Source: Bacillota bacterium
Lineage (GTDB): Bacteria; Bacillota; Clostridia; Clostridiales; Clostridiaceae
Assembly (NCBI GenBank): GCA_023445445.1
Contig: JAEXLD010000060.1
Span: 1 to 64,000, forward strand
Reading direction: 5' to 3'
DNA: 64,000 nt
Part shown: in pieces, positions 8,333 to 16,625 of the stretch
Position numbering within the stretch: the stretch's first letter is position 1
How the letters are laid out: the number at the start of each line of letters is the position of its first letter
Notes under the pieces: model-generated
Told to the model about the DNA's origin: nothing
Seen by the model: the letters and a program-made list of their open reading frames with translations, nothing else
Databases searched by the model: none
Program-made: the position numbers and the translations under genes

Positions 8333-10255
8333 TTGAATTTAAAGGAATTTATAAAAAGCGATAGAGACAGCAGAAATAGAGAAAAATTTGAAGGAACATT
8401 TTTGGATTACTTAGAGATAGTTAAAGCTAACCCAGATATAGCAAAGCTTTCACATGGGCGAATTTATGACATGATAGTTAGTAAGGGAGTAGAAGTATTA
8501 AAAGGTGAAGAAAATCCCAAGGTTAAAAAGATATATGGCAATGATTCTATAAGAAAATATGGATTCTTCAAGGATGATTTCTTTGGTATTGATAAGATAA
8601 TAATGAAACTTGTAAACTACTTTCATTCAGCATCTATGAATGGAGAAGAAGCTAGACAAGTATTATATTTAGTTGGACCAGTTGGAGCAGGAAAATCTTC
8701 TTTAGTTGAAGCTTTAAAGAGAGCTTTAGTAGAATGTGAGCCAATTTATTCTTTAAAGGGATGTCCTATGCATGAAGAGCCTCTACATTTAATACCAAGT
8801 CATTTAAGGCCAGAATTTGAGAAGTTATTAGGAACTAAAATAGAAGGAGATTTATGTCCAGTATGTAGGTATAAATTATTAAATGATTATAATGGAGAAT
8901 ATGAAAATTTCCCAGTAGAAAGAAAGGAATTTTCTATTAGATCAAGAAAGGGAATTGGCGTTGTGCCACCAGTAGATCCTAATAATCAAGATACTTCTAT
9001 TTTAACAGGGTCAATAGATATTTCTAAAATGGATATTTATCCAGAAGATGACCCAAGAATTTTCTCATTAAATGGAGCCTTTAATGTTGGGAATAGAGGT
9101 TTAGTTGAGTTTATAGAAGTATTTAAAAATGACGTTGAATATCTTCACACTATTATTACTGCCACTCAAGAAAAGTCTATTCCATCACCTGGAAAAGGTT
9201 CTATGATTTATTTTGATGGAGTTATAATTGCACACTCTAATGAGGCAGAATGGAATAAGTTTAAATCAGATCACACTAATGAAGCTATACTAGATAGAAT
9301 TGTTAAAATTGAAGTTCCATATTGCTTAGAGCTTGATGAAGAAGTTAAGATTTATAAAAAGATATTAAAGAAGAGTAATTTTAATGCTCATATAGCTCCA
9401 CATACTATTGAAATTGCAGCTATGTTTGCAATTCTATCAAGGTTATCAGCATCAGCTAAGGTAGACCCTATAACTAAGCTTAAGATATATAACGGAGAAG
9501 AAATAGTTGAAAAGGGTGGAACTAAGAGAATAGATATAAGTGAGCTTAGAGAAGAAGCTGGCTCTTATGAAGGTATGAAGGGAATTAGTACAAGATTTAT
9601 TATAAAAGCAATAGATAATGCACTATCTAGTTCAGAGCATAATTGTATTAATCCACTAAGTATAATGGAAAGCATAATTAAATCTGTTAAAGAGTTAGAT
9701 ATAGCTATAGAAGATAAGAAGAAATATCTAGGATTTATTCAAGATACCATAAGAAAAGAATATAACAAGATATTAGAAAAGGAAATTACTAAGGCATTTA
9801 TTCATTCCTTTAGAGAACAAGCAGAAAGCCTTTTTGATAATTATATAGATAATGCAGAAGCTTTTGTTAATAAGAGTAAAATAAAGGATAACTCTACTGG
9901 AGAAGAATTAAATCCAGATGAAGAATTTATGAGAAGTATAGAGGAACAAATTGGAGTTTCAGAAAATTCCTCCAAGGGCTTTAGAGCAGATGTAACTTCC
10001 TATATGTTTTATTTAGTTAGAAATGGTAGTAAAATAGATTATTCTTCTTATGAACCTTTAAAGGAAGCAATAGAAAAGAAACTTATGGCATCTGTAAAAG
10101 ATTTATCTAGAATAATAACTAAGTCTAGGGTTAGAAATTCAGAACAAGCAGAAAAGTATAATTCTATGGTTGAAGAAATGCAAAATAATGGATATTGCCT
10201 ACATTGTTGTGATGTAATACTTAAATATGCAGCAAACAACTTATGGAAGGATTGA
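8333..10255 (+). CDS. prkA: PrkA serine protein kinase (AAA+, sporulation)
   Basis: PrkA/YeaG is a cytoplasmic AAA+ protein with Ser/Thr kinase (and possibly protease-like) activity, expressed during sporulation in Bacillus and under starvation in enterobacteria. The Walker A loop GPVGAGKSS is at residues 115-123 and a PrkA-type C-terminal half follows. The N-terminus (FEGTFLDYLEIVKANPDIAKLSHGR...) matches the family. An ATG at 8300 is in frame, but AAAAGGAGGG lies just before the TTG at 8333, giving 640 residues, close to the usual 630. It is the first gene of prkA-yhbH-spoVR, a conserved trio. Confidence 0.92.
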   Translation: MNLKEFIKSDRDSRNREKFEGTFLDYLEIVKANPDIAKLSHGRIYDMIVSKGVEVLKGEENPKVKKIYGNDSIRKYGFFKDDFFGIDKIIMKLVNYFHSASMNGEEARQVLYLVGPVGAGKSSLVEALKRALVECEPIYSLKGCPMHEEPLHLIPSHLRPEFEKLLGTKIEGDLCPVCRYKLLNDYNGEYENFPVERKEFSIRSRKGIGVVPPVDPNNQDTSILTGSIDISKMDIYPEDDPRIFSLNGAFNVGNRGLVEFIEVFKNDVEYLHTIITATQEKSIPSPGKGSMIYFDGVIIAHSNEAEWNKFKSDHTNEAILDRIVKIEVPYCLELDEEVKIYKKILKKSNFNAHIAPHTIEIAAMFAILSRLSASAKVDPITKLKIYNGEEIVEKGGTKRIDISELREEAGSYEGMKGISTRFIIKAIDNALSSSEHNCINPLSIMESIIKSVKELDIAIEDKKKYLGFIQDTIRKEYNKILEKEITKAFIHSFREQAESLFDNYIDNAEAFVNKSKIKDNSTGEELNPDEEFMRSIEEQIGVSENSSKGFRADVTSYMFYLVRNGSKIDYSSYEPLKEAIEKKLMASVKDLSRIITKSRVRNSEQAEKYNSMVEEMQNNGYCLHCCDVILKYAANNLWKD

Positions 10256-10259
10256 TATA

Positions 10260-11435
10260 ATGGCAATCTTTAGAGACAACACAGATAATCCATTAGAGCA
10301 TGATAGATCTATAGAAGATAGGAGAAGACATAGGCAACTAGTAGAGAAGTCTATAAAGGAAAACTTAGGAGATATACTTTCAGAAGAAAGCATAATAGGT
10401 GAAAGTAAAAATAAGAAATTTAAGATTCCTATTAGAGGAATAAAGGAATATCAATTTGTTTTTGGTAAAAATAATAAAGGGGTTGCTACTGGAACGGGAC
10501 AAGAAAAACGTGGAGATAAACTTGGGGATGGTGGAAAAAGCTCTGGTAATTCAGGTAATACAGGAGCTGGGAATTCCCCAGGGGAAGATGTATATGAAAC
10601 AGAAATAACCTTAGAAGAACTTATGGATTATATAGTAGAAGATTTAGAATTACCTAATCTAGATAGAAAAAAATATTCAGAAATAATAACAGAGAGCTCA
10701 GGGAGAAGGCGTGGATATCAAAGATATGGAATAAATCCAAGGCTTGCTAAAAAGAAAACTGTGATTTCAAAGATTTCAAGGAAGCAAGGCCAAAAAAGAG
10801 CATTAATGGAAGCAGGAATTGATAGTAAAATAAAAAGATTTCCTTTTAAGGATGAAGATCTTAGATATCATAGGATAAAAAAGAAACCTAAGAAGGAAAG
10901 CAATGCAGTAATGATTTTTATTATGGATGTTTCAGGATCTATGGACAGTAGTAAAAAATATATGGCAAGGTCTCTATTTTTTGTTTTATCTAGATTTATA
11001 AAGAGAAAATATACTAATATTGCCTTTGAATTTATATCTCATACTACTGTAGCAAAAGTAGTAAATGAATTTGAGTTTTTTCATAAGGCAGAGTCAGGGG
11101 GAACCTATATTTCTAGTGGAATTAATGAAGCTTTAAAGCTAATTAGAGAAAAATATCCACCAGAGATGTGGAATATATACCCTGTCTATGCTAGTGATGG
11201 AGATAACTGGAGCGAAGATAATGATAGAGCTATGAAATCTGTAAGAGAATTATGTGATATAAGTAATATGTTTGGATATGCTGAATTACTACCTTCTACT
11301 TATTCAACAACTATGTATTATAGATTTAATAAGGAAATAACCTGTAAAAACTTTGTATCTGTAATAGTTAAAGAGAAAAAGGATTTATGGATGGCTTTAA
11401 AGATAATGTTATCTAAGGAGCTAAAGGAGGAGTAA
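10260..11435 (+). CDS. yhbH: YhbH/YeaH family protein, sporulation-associated
   Basis: This belongs to the YhbH/YeaH family (DUF444), which has a von Willebrand A-like fold and always accompanies prkA. The 391 residues contain a Gly/Ser-rich linker at about 75-105 and a MIDAS-like motif MDVSGSMDSS, followed by the YPVYASDGDNW segment. The start chosen is the ATG at 10260, four bases after prkA and preceded by GAAGGA; the upstream ATG inside prkA has no ribosome site. It presumably works with PrkA and SpoVR during sporulation. The biochemical role is not established in the family. Confidence 0.9.
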   Translation: MAIFRDNTDNPLEHDRSIEDRRRHRQLVEKSIKENLGDILSEESIIGESKNKKFKIPIRGIKEYQFVFGKNNKGVATGTGQEKRGDKLGDGGKSSGNSGNTGAGNSPGEDVYETEITLEELMDYIVEDLELPNLDRKKYSEIITESSGRRRGYQRYGINPRLAKKKTVISKISRKQGQKRALMEAGIDSKIKRFPFKDEDLRYHRIKKKPKKESNAVMIFIMDVSGSMDSSKKYMARSLFFVLSRFIKRKYTNIAFEFISHTTVAKVVNEFEFFHKAESGGTYISSGINEALKLIREKYPPEMWNIYPVYASDGDNWSEDNDRAMKSVRELCDISNMFGYAELLPSTYSTTMYYRFNKEITCKNFVSVIVKEKKDLWMALKIMLSKELKEE

Positions 11436-11437
11436 AG

Positions 11438-12808
11438 ATGGAGTATACTGTTAGAACTTTAGAAGAGTGGAATGAAATTATTGAAGGTAAAGCAAGGGAG
11501 TTTGGTCTTAATTTTTATCCTCAAGAATTTGAAATAATAGGTTTTAATGAAATGCTAGGATATGAGGCATATTTAGGTATGCCTTCAAAATATCCTCATT
11601 GGAGCTATGGTAAGGCTTATGATAAAAATAAAACTCTTTATTCATTAAATATGACTGGTTTGCCTTATGAAATGGTAATAAATTCAGACCCTTGTCTTGG
11701 ATATTTAATGAAGGAAAACACATTGCTATTACAAATATTAACAATGGCACATGTATATGGACATAATGACTTTTTTGCAAATAATAGACTTTTTTTAGAA
11801 GGCACAAAGGCAAAAACTGTTATAGAGATGTTTAAGCTAGATGCAGAGATAATAAGAGGATATATTAATGACCCAAGTATAGGATATGAAAAAGTAGAAA
11901 AGATATTAGATGCAGCCCATGCAATAAGGTATCAAATTCCTAGAACAATTGGAATTAAGGAATTATCAGAAGAAGAGCTAAAGAATAGTATTATTTCAGA
12001 TTATAATTTTAAAAAGGAAAATAAGGGTATATTAGATGTATATGAAGAGCAGCCATTTCCAGATGTATCTAAGATTCCTTTAGAGCCTTCTGATGATTTA
12101 TTAGGATTTATTATAAAATATGGCTCCCTAGAGGAATGGGGAAAAAATATATTAAAAATAGTAAAAAGAGAAACCGAGTATTTTTTACCTCAAATTGAAA
12201 CTAAGATAATGAATGAAGGATGGGCAAGCTTTTGGCATTATAATATATTGAAATCCTTGGATTTAGATGAGGGGCTTCATTTTGAATTTCTAAAAAGACA
12301 TAATGATGTAGTTGCACCTATTTTAGGGGGACTAAATCCTTATTATATAGGCTTTAATATTTTTCAGGATATAGAAAAGAGGTATGGTAGGGAAAAGATA
12401 TTTGAAGTTAGAAAAAATGAAAGAGATAGTTCCTTTATTAGAAGATATTTAACAAGGGAGCTTTGTCAGGAGCTTAATTTATTCCAATATGCTAAGAAGA
12501 GTTTTGATTATATGGTAAAAGAAGTGCCAGATGAAGAGGGCTTTAGAGAAATTAGAAACTATTTAGCAGATACCTGTGGAATTCAATCAATTCCATATAT
12601 AAGAGTTATTAATTTAAATAAAAGAGATTTAAGTTTAACTTTAGAGCATAATTTTGATGGAAGAGAATTAGAGTTAACTTATGCTAAGGAAACCTTAAAG
12701 TATATACAAGATTTATGGGGACACAAGGTTATATTATTAACTAGGAGTAAAGATGAGAAATCTATGGAAATAGTTTGTAATGAAGATAGGAATATATATA
12801 TTAATTAG
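11438..12808 (+). CDS. spoVR: SpoVR family stage V sporulation protein
   Basis: SpoVR/YcgB proteins affect spore cortex formation in Bacillus subtilis; the molecular activity is unknown. The 456 residues match the family length (about 470). Recognisable SpoVR segments include MAHVYGHNDFFANNRLF, MNEGWASFWHYNIL, LGGLNPYYIGFNIFQDIEKR and the closing GHKVILLTR. AAGGAGGAG precedes the ATG, which lies two bases after yhbH, so the three genes are translationally coupled. It is the last gene of the trio. Confidence 0.93.
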   Translation: MEYTVRTLEEWNEIIEGKAREFGLNFYPQEFEIIGFNEMLGYEAYLGMPSKYPHWSYGKAYDKNKTLYSLNMTGLPYEMVINSDPCLGYLMKENTLLLQILTMAHVYGHNDFFANNRLFLEGTKAKTVIEMFKLDAEIIRGYINDPSIGYEKVEKILDAAHAIRYQIPRTIGIKELSEEELKNSIISDYNFKKENKGILDVYEEQPFPDVSKIPLEPSDDLLGFIIKYGSLEEWGKNILKIVKRETEYFLPQIETKIMNEGWASFWHYNILKSLDLDEGLHFEFLKRHNDVVAPILGGLNPYYIGFNIFQDIEKRYGREKIFEVRKNERDSSFIRRYLTRELCQELNLFQYAKKSFDYMVKEVPDEEGFREIRNYLADTCGIQSIPYIRVINLNKRDLSLTLEHNFDGRELELTYAKETLKYIQDLWGHKVILLTRSKDEKSMEIVCNEDRNIYIN

Positions 12809-12880
12809 GAGTTCTTTTATTTCACAATTAAATAAACCCTGCATAATCTATAAATATATATAAATTTACAGGAGAATATT

Positions 12881-13423
12881 ATGGATCTTAAAGGAAGTAA
12901 AACTGAACAAAATCTTTATAGAACCTTTGCAGGTGAATCTAGAGCTAGAACTAAATATAATTTATATGCTGAAAAGGCTAGAGTTGATGGATATCAGTGG
13001 GTTGCAGAAATCTTTGATGAAACTGCACATAATGAATTAGCTCATGCAAGAGAAGTGTTAGGTAGATATTTAAACTTAATTGGATGTACCAAAAACAACT
13101 TATTAGACAGCGTTTTAGGTGAGACTAATGAAACAGACAATATATATAAAAAGTTCGAGGATGAAGCTAGAGCAGAAGGATTTAATGATATAGCTGATTT
13201 CTATAAGGAACTTAGAGAAGTTGAAGAAGGACATTCAAAGAGATTTAAGGAACTCTATGATAAGATTGAAGATGGAACAATGTTTAAGGGGCCAAAGAAT
13301 TCTTTATGGATATGTATGAATTGCGGATATATCCATGAAGGAGAAGAAGCTCCATTAGTTTGTCCATTATGTAAGTATCCAAGGGCATATTTTAAACCTT
13401 ATTGTAAAGTTTCAAATGCTTAA
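12881..13423 (+). CDS. rbr: Rubrerythrin, non-haem iron peroxidase
   Basis: Rubrerythrin reduces hydrogen peroxide in anaerobes through a diiron site. Residues of about 1-135 form the ferritin-like four-helix domain, with iron-binding Glu/His patterns (FAGESRARTKYNLYAEKAR, ETAHNELAHAREVL, EDEARAEGFNDIADFY, EVEEGHSKRF). The C-terminal 40 residues are a rubredoxin-type centre with two Cys-X2-Cys pairs (CMNC and CPLC). At 180 residues it is slightly shorter than classical rubrerythrins (about 190-195). The start at 12881 has an AGGAG site. It lies 72 bases after spoVR and 11 bases before an unknown gene, so it probably heads its own small operon. The role in oxidative stress defence is inferred from the family. 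Confidence 0.93.
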   Translation: MDLKGSKTEQNLYRTFAGESRARTKYNLYAEKARVDGYQWVAEIFDETAHNELAHAREVLGRYLNLIGCTKNNLLDSVLGETNETDNIYKKFEDEARAEGFNDIADFYKELREVEEGHSKRFKELYDKIEDGTMFKGPKNSLWICMNCGYIHEGEEAPLVCPLCKYPRAYFKPYCKVSNA

Positions 13424-13434
13424 GGAGGGAGCTT

Positions 13435-14148
13435 ATGTTTATTTCAATACCAAGGGATTTTTTTGTTCCTGTAGTCTTCAGTGATGATTTTAGGTATAAC
13501 AGTGAAAATGATTCAATGGAATATGATAGTGATTTAAGTAATTCAAAGTATAGTTTTAACAGAAAGATGCTACAGGATTTAGATTCTATAGGAGATACAA
13601 GAGAAGATTCTGGTTTTACTGCAGAGTATATGGAAAATTTAATTAACATAAATGATAAAAAAATAGAGGAACAAATATTAAATTATTCCAAGAGTTTTAT
13701 GAAATTTATAGAAGAGCTTAAAAGGGAAAATTGTTTAGATAAAAATGGAGTTAATATTAGAACATTAATTAATTATTATGCTAAAAGTTTTAGAAATCTC
13801 TATAATAATTATAAAAATTTAATAATCAATGTTAGTATGCCTATTTCTTCATCTGATGAAAATCAAATTATAGATAAGTATATAGGTGAGCTTGAGGATA
13901 TATATAATAGAAATATAAAAGAACTTAATTGTCCAAATTTAAATTACGATTATATAGAGCTTACTTTAAATGAAATATTTGATAATGCAAGGGAAATTAT
14001 CAAAGAGGAAATAAGAAATATTAATTGTGAGATTGTAAATATAAAAAGTTCTTGTAAAAAGTCAGAAGAAGTAGAAAATCAATTTGAAAATGGGGAAAAA
14101 ATCTATGATAAGCTAGATAATGAGTTTGTTATGGAAATGAAAAAATAG
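13435..14148 (+). CDS. Hypothetical acidic protein after rubrerythrin
   Basis: This 237-residue protein is not recognised. After a short hydrophobic start (FISIPRDFFVPVVFSDDF) it is strongly charged and Asn/Glu-rich, and mostly predicted helical or coiled. It has no transmembrane segment. A strong AAGGAGGGA site precedes the ATG, 11 bases after the rubrerythrin stop, so the two are probably co-transcribed. A small second unknown gene follows 12 bases later. Function is unknown. Confidence 0.65.
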   Translation: MFISIPRDFFVPVVFSDDFRYNSENDSMEYDSDLSNSKYSFNRKMLQDLDSIGDTREDSGFTAEYMENLININDKKIEEQILNYSKSFMKFIEELKRENCLDKNGVNIRTLINYYAKSFRNLYNNYKNLIINVSMPISSSDENQIIDKYIGELEDIYNRNIKELNCPNLNYDYIELTLNEIFDNAREIIKEEIRNINCEIVNIKSSCKKSEEVENQFENGEKIYDKLDNEFVMEMKK

Positions 14149-14160
14149 GTAAATAAGTAG

Positions 14161-14532
14161 GTGAATTTATTGTCCTACAGAGGCTTAATAAATAATCAAT
14201 ATACTGATGTTAGTAATCTTACTACCTTATTAAGTACTTTAGTAAACTCCTATAGGTTGTTAATAGGTGGTGCATATGAACTTAATAATATATCTGAAGC
14301 TAAAAAAAGTGACGTTAAGGAAGCCGTTAAAAGGGCTGATAACTTAGGAGAAATAATAGATGAAATAATAAAAACTTTAGACGAATGTAATACATCTTAT
14401 ATTAAGTATTGTAAAATAAAGAAAAGCTTTATAGATGATAAGACTATTAAGGATAATATATTAACTGAAATTAATAATGAAGTGGAATTTCAAAATTCAT
14501 CCTCAAGGGAAGAGGATGATGATGAGGATTAA
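14161..14532 (+). CDS. Hypothetical small acidic protein
   Basis: This 123-residue protein is of no recognised family, mostly helical, and ends in an acidic tail (SSREEDDDED). Two starts are possible: GTG at 14161 and TTG at 14170. The sequence TAGGTGA overlaps the GTG and would serve the TTG well, so the TTG (120 residues) may be the true start. It follows the preceding unknown gene by 12 bases and is closed by a terminator. Its weak hydrophobicity gives no localisation signal. Confidence 0.55.
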   Translation: MNLLSYRGLINNQYTDVSNLTTLLSTLVNSYRLLIGGAYELNNISEAKKSDVKEAVKRADNLGEIIDEIIKTLDECNTSYIKYCKIKKSFIDDKTIKDNILTEINNEVEFQNSSSREEDDDED

Positions 14533-14568
14533 TTATTAAAAATTAAAAGCTAATAATGGGAATATGAA

Positions 14569-14600
14569 ATAGGAGCTGTTTATGCAGCTCCTATATTTAT
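14569..14600. terminator. Hairpin terminator shared by convergent genes
   Basis: Arms ATAGGAGCTG (14569-14578) and CAGCTCCTAT (14585-14594) enclose a 6-base loop, followed by a T-rich stretch. It lies between the rubrerythrin operon and the convergent pssA. Confidence 0.75.
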
Positions 14601-14611
14601 ATAAACCAATA

Positions 14612-15133
14612 TTATACTTTCTTTAATTTAAATGTACTCACCATAAGATAAGAACCTAATATTAATAAAACTATTGGAATTAATGGGCTTACTGCTCTAT
14701 TAATTGTGAAAAATGCAAATATAGCAATAAAGCTTCCAGTAATAGTTATAGGCACTCCAGTAAATACTCCATCAAAAGTGGAAGTATTATATCTAGCTAG
14801 TCTATAAGCTCCACAAATAGGGAATGCTAATAAAACTATTGTACCGATTAATCCTGCTGGACCTACATTTCTTAATTGATACATTAAAAACATTAGTATA
14901 GATGGTGCAACACCAAAGGAAACAAGGTCAGCAAGGGAATCTAACTCCTTACCAAGTTCACTAGAAACATTTAACCATCTAGCTATTCTGCCATCATATC
15001 TATCAACAAGTGCTGCTATTAATATAAAAAAGCTAGCAAATAAATAATTTTCTTGGAAAGTGTATAAAATAGATATTATGCCACATGATAAATTAATAAA
15101 TGTAAAAATATTAGGAATACAACTTTTTCTCAT
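14612..15133 (-). CDS. pssA: CDP-diacylglycerol-serine O-phosphatidyltransferase
   Basis: This membrane enzyme condenses CDP-diacylglycerol with L-serine to give phosphatidylserine. The CDP-alcohol phosphatidyltransferase motif DG-x2-AR-x8-G-x3-D-x3-D is visible as DGRIARWLNVSSELGKELDS followed by LAD. The 173 residues contain about five to six hydrophobic helices, the usual size of the Bacillus-type enzyme. An AGGAG site precedes the ATG on the minus strand. It is transcribed alone, convergent with the rubrerythrin operon and divergent from the lipid kinase gene. No phosphatidylserine decarboxylase lies beside it in this window. Confidence 0.92.
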   Translation of the reverse strand: MRKSCIPNIFTFINLSCGIISILYTFQENYLFASFFILIAALVDRYDGRIARWLNVSSELGKELDSLADLVSFGVAPSILMFLMYQLRNVGPAGLIGTIVLLAFPICGAYRLARYNTSTFDGVFTGVPITITGSFIAIFAFFTINRAVSPLIPIVLLILGSYLMVSTFKLKKV

Positions 15134-15380
15134 ATAATCACTCCTGATTTTAAGGTCGCTTTAATTTTTTGCCTTAATCTTATTATCAATGCAATATTAT
15201 ATCATAATATTTACAAAAAGATAAGCTATTATAAGATTTTAATAATTATTAATATAAAATTAAGATTTGTAATTAATAAATAATTTGATTTATATGAAAA
15301 ATATAGTAGTATAGTAATATATTATATTGCAAACAAGTTTTTAGAAAGACATTTACTTTTATAAAATAAGGAGGGGTAAA

Positions 15381-16265
15381 GTGAAAAAGGTTAAATTTAT
15401 CTACAACCCATATTCTGGAGAAAATGTAATATTGGATCATTTAGATAGTGTAATAAAAATTCATCAAGAAGCAGGATACACTATTGTCCCATATAGAATA
15501 GATAAGGAAATGGATGTAATTAATGCTTTCAGTGACTTTAGAGATACAAATTATTATTATGTTTTAATTGCTGGTGGAGACGGAACTATAGATAATGTAG
15601 TTAATGCTATGGCCAAGGCAGGGGTATCTGTTCCAATAGGTATATTACCAGTTGGTACTGCCAATGACTTTGGGAAATTCTTAGGAATGCCATCAGATAT
15701 AAGGAAGGCATGTAGACAAATTTTATCTTCAGAGGTTACTTCTGTGGATTTAGGAAGTATAAATGATAAGTACTTTGTCAATGTTGCAAGTACTGGATTA
15801 TTTACTGATGTTTCTCAAAAAACAGATGTTAATTTAAAAAATACTATAGGGAAACTAGCTTACTATTTAAAGGGGCTAGAGGAACTACCTAATTTTAGAA
15901 AGCTTGAAATAAAAATTAAATCCGAAGAAATGGAGTATGAAGGTAATATGTACTTTATGCTTGTATTCAATGGACAAACGGCAGGTAATTTTAAACTTGC
16001 AACTAGGGCTAGTGCTGCTGATGGATTATTAGATGTTATTATTTTTAAAGCTATTCCTATTATTGAACTTATACCATTGTTTGTGAAGGTATTAAAGGGT
16101 GAGCATTTAGACTCTGATAATGTAATTTATTTTAAAACTAATAATTTATATATTGAATCCCATGAGGATATAGTAACTGACATAGATGGTGAAAAGGGAC
16201 CAGATTTCCCACTTAACATAAAATGTATAAAAGGTGGACTTAAAGTCTTAGGCGTGAAACAATAG
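15381..16265 (+). CDS. Diacylglycerol/lipid kinase (YegS/DgkB family)
   Basis: This cytoplasmic ATP-dependent kinase acts on diacylglycerol or a related lipid. The family landmarks are present: NPYSGEN at the start, the nucleotide-binding loop AGGDGTIDNVVNAM, and GILPVGTANDFGKFLGMP. The 294 residues fit the family. The GTG start is preceded by AAGGAGGGG. With the neighbouring phosphatidylserine synthase it suggests a phospholipid-linked locus, although the two are divergent. Whether the substrate is diacylglycerol (DgkB) or another lipid cannot be decided here. Confidence 0.87.
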   Translation: MKKVKFIYNPYSGENVILDHLDSVIKIHQEAGYTIVPYRIDKEMDVINAFSDFRDTNYYYVLIAGGDGTIDNVVNAMAKAGVSVPIGILPVGTANDFGKFLGMPSDIRKACRQILSSEVTSVDLGSINDKYFVNVASTGLFTDVSQKTDVNLKNTIGKLAYYLKGLEELPNFRKLEIKIKSEEMEYEGNMYFMLVFNGQTAGNFKLATRASAADGLLDVIIFKAIPIIELIPLFVKVLKGEHLDSDNVIYFKTNNLYIESHEDIVTDIDGEKGPDFPLNIKCIKGGLKVLGVKQ

Positions 16266-16290
16266 GATAATATAATAAGAATTTAACTCA

Positions 16291-16315
16291 AAGCTACTTA
16301 GGTAGCTTTTTTTAT
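16291..16315 (+). terminator. Rho-independent terminator of the lipid kinase gene
   Basis: Arms AAGCTAC (16291-16297) and GTAGCTT (16302-16308) enclose a 4-base loop and are followed by a run of T. Confidence 0.85.
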
Positions 16316-16411
16316 TTTCTAGGAATTTATAAAAATATTACCCTGTGAATAATTTTTTATAAATTCCTTTCCTTCAGTATATCCTTTTTTTATTTATTTT
16401 TCATTTATAAG

Positions 16412-16439
16412 TTGCCTTTTTACTTGATTTTAATATAAT
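16412..16439 (+). promoter_or_regulatory. Predicted promoter of the MgtE-N/CBS gene leader
   Basis: A TTGCCT box (16412-16417) and a TATAAT box (16434-16439) are 16 bases apart. Transcription would start near 16446, giving a leader of about 180 bases before the main gene. Confidence 0.5.
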
Positions 16440-16502
16440 ATAATATTGAAGAGAATGTAGATTAATTTAAATAAATAAAGTTTAAATAAGGGGTGAATTT
16501 AA

Positions 16503-16583
16503 ATGGAGGGTGTCCCTCAGAGTAGTGATTTAATAAAACTGAATATTAGATTTTTAGAGGAGATAAGCTTCATTATAAATTAA
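16503..16583 (+). CDS. Putative 26-residue leader peptide
   Basis: An ATG at 16503 is preceded by AAGGGGTG at good spacing and opens a 26-codon frame ending TAA at 16581-16583. The peptide begins MEGVPQSSDLIKL and ends EEISFIIN. Its 3' half covers the segment 16551-16562, one partner of the alternative hairpins that decide access to the ribosome site of the next gene. This arrangement is typical of translational attenuators. There is no direct evidence of expression beyond the ribosome site. Confidence 0.5.
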   Translation: MEGVPQSSDLIKLNIRFLEEISFIIN

Positions 16584-16618
16584 CATTCTTAAAGGCCTCC
16601 TCTAAAAAAATGAGGAGG
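16551..16618 (+). promoter_or_regulatory. Mutually exclusive hairpins controlling the downstream ribosome site
   Basis: Segment 16596-16602 (CCTCCTC) can pair with the ribosome site GAGGAGG at 16612-16618 through a 7-bp stem, hiding it. The overlapping segment 16597-16608 can instead pair along 12 perfect bases with 16551-16562, which lies inside the leader ORF, and that would free the ribosome site. A small GAGGG/CCCTC hairpin sits at the leader start (16506-16518). This is a classic sequestor/anti-sequestor layout. It does not match the M-box (Mg2+) riboswitch consensus. Confidence 0.6.
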
Positions 16619-16625
16619 AAAAGAC

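Noticed and set aside
16440..16625. M-box (Mg2+) riboswitch in front of the MgtE-N/CBS gene
   Set aside because: The leader is too short and lacks the conserved M-box segments; the visible structure is a leader ORF with a sequestor hairpin.
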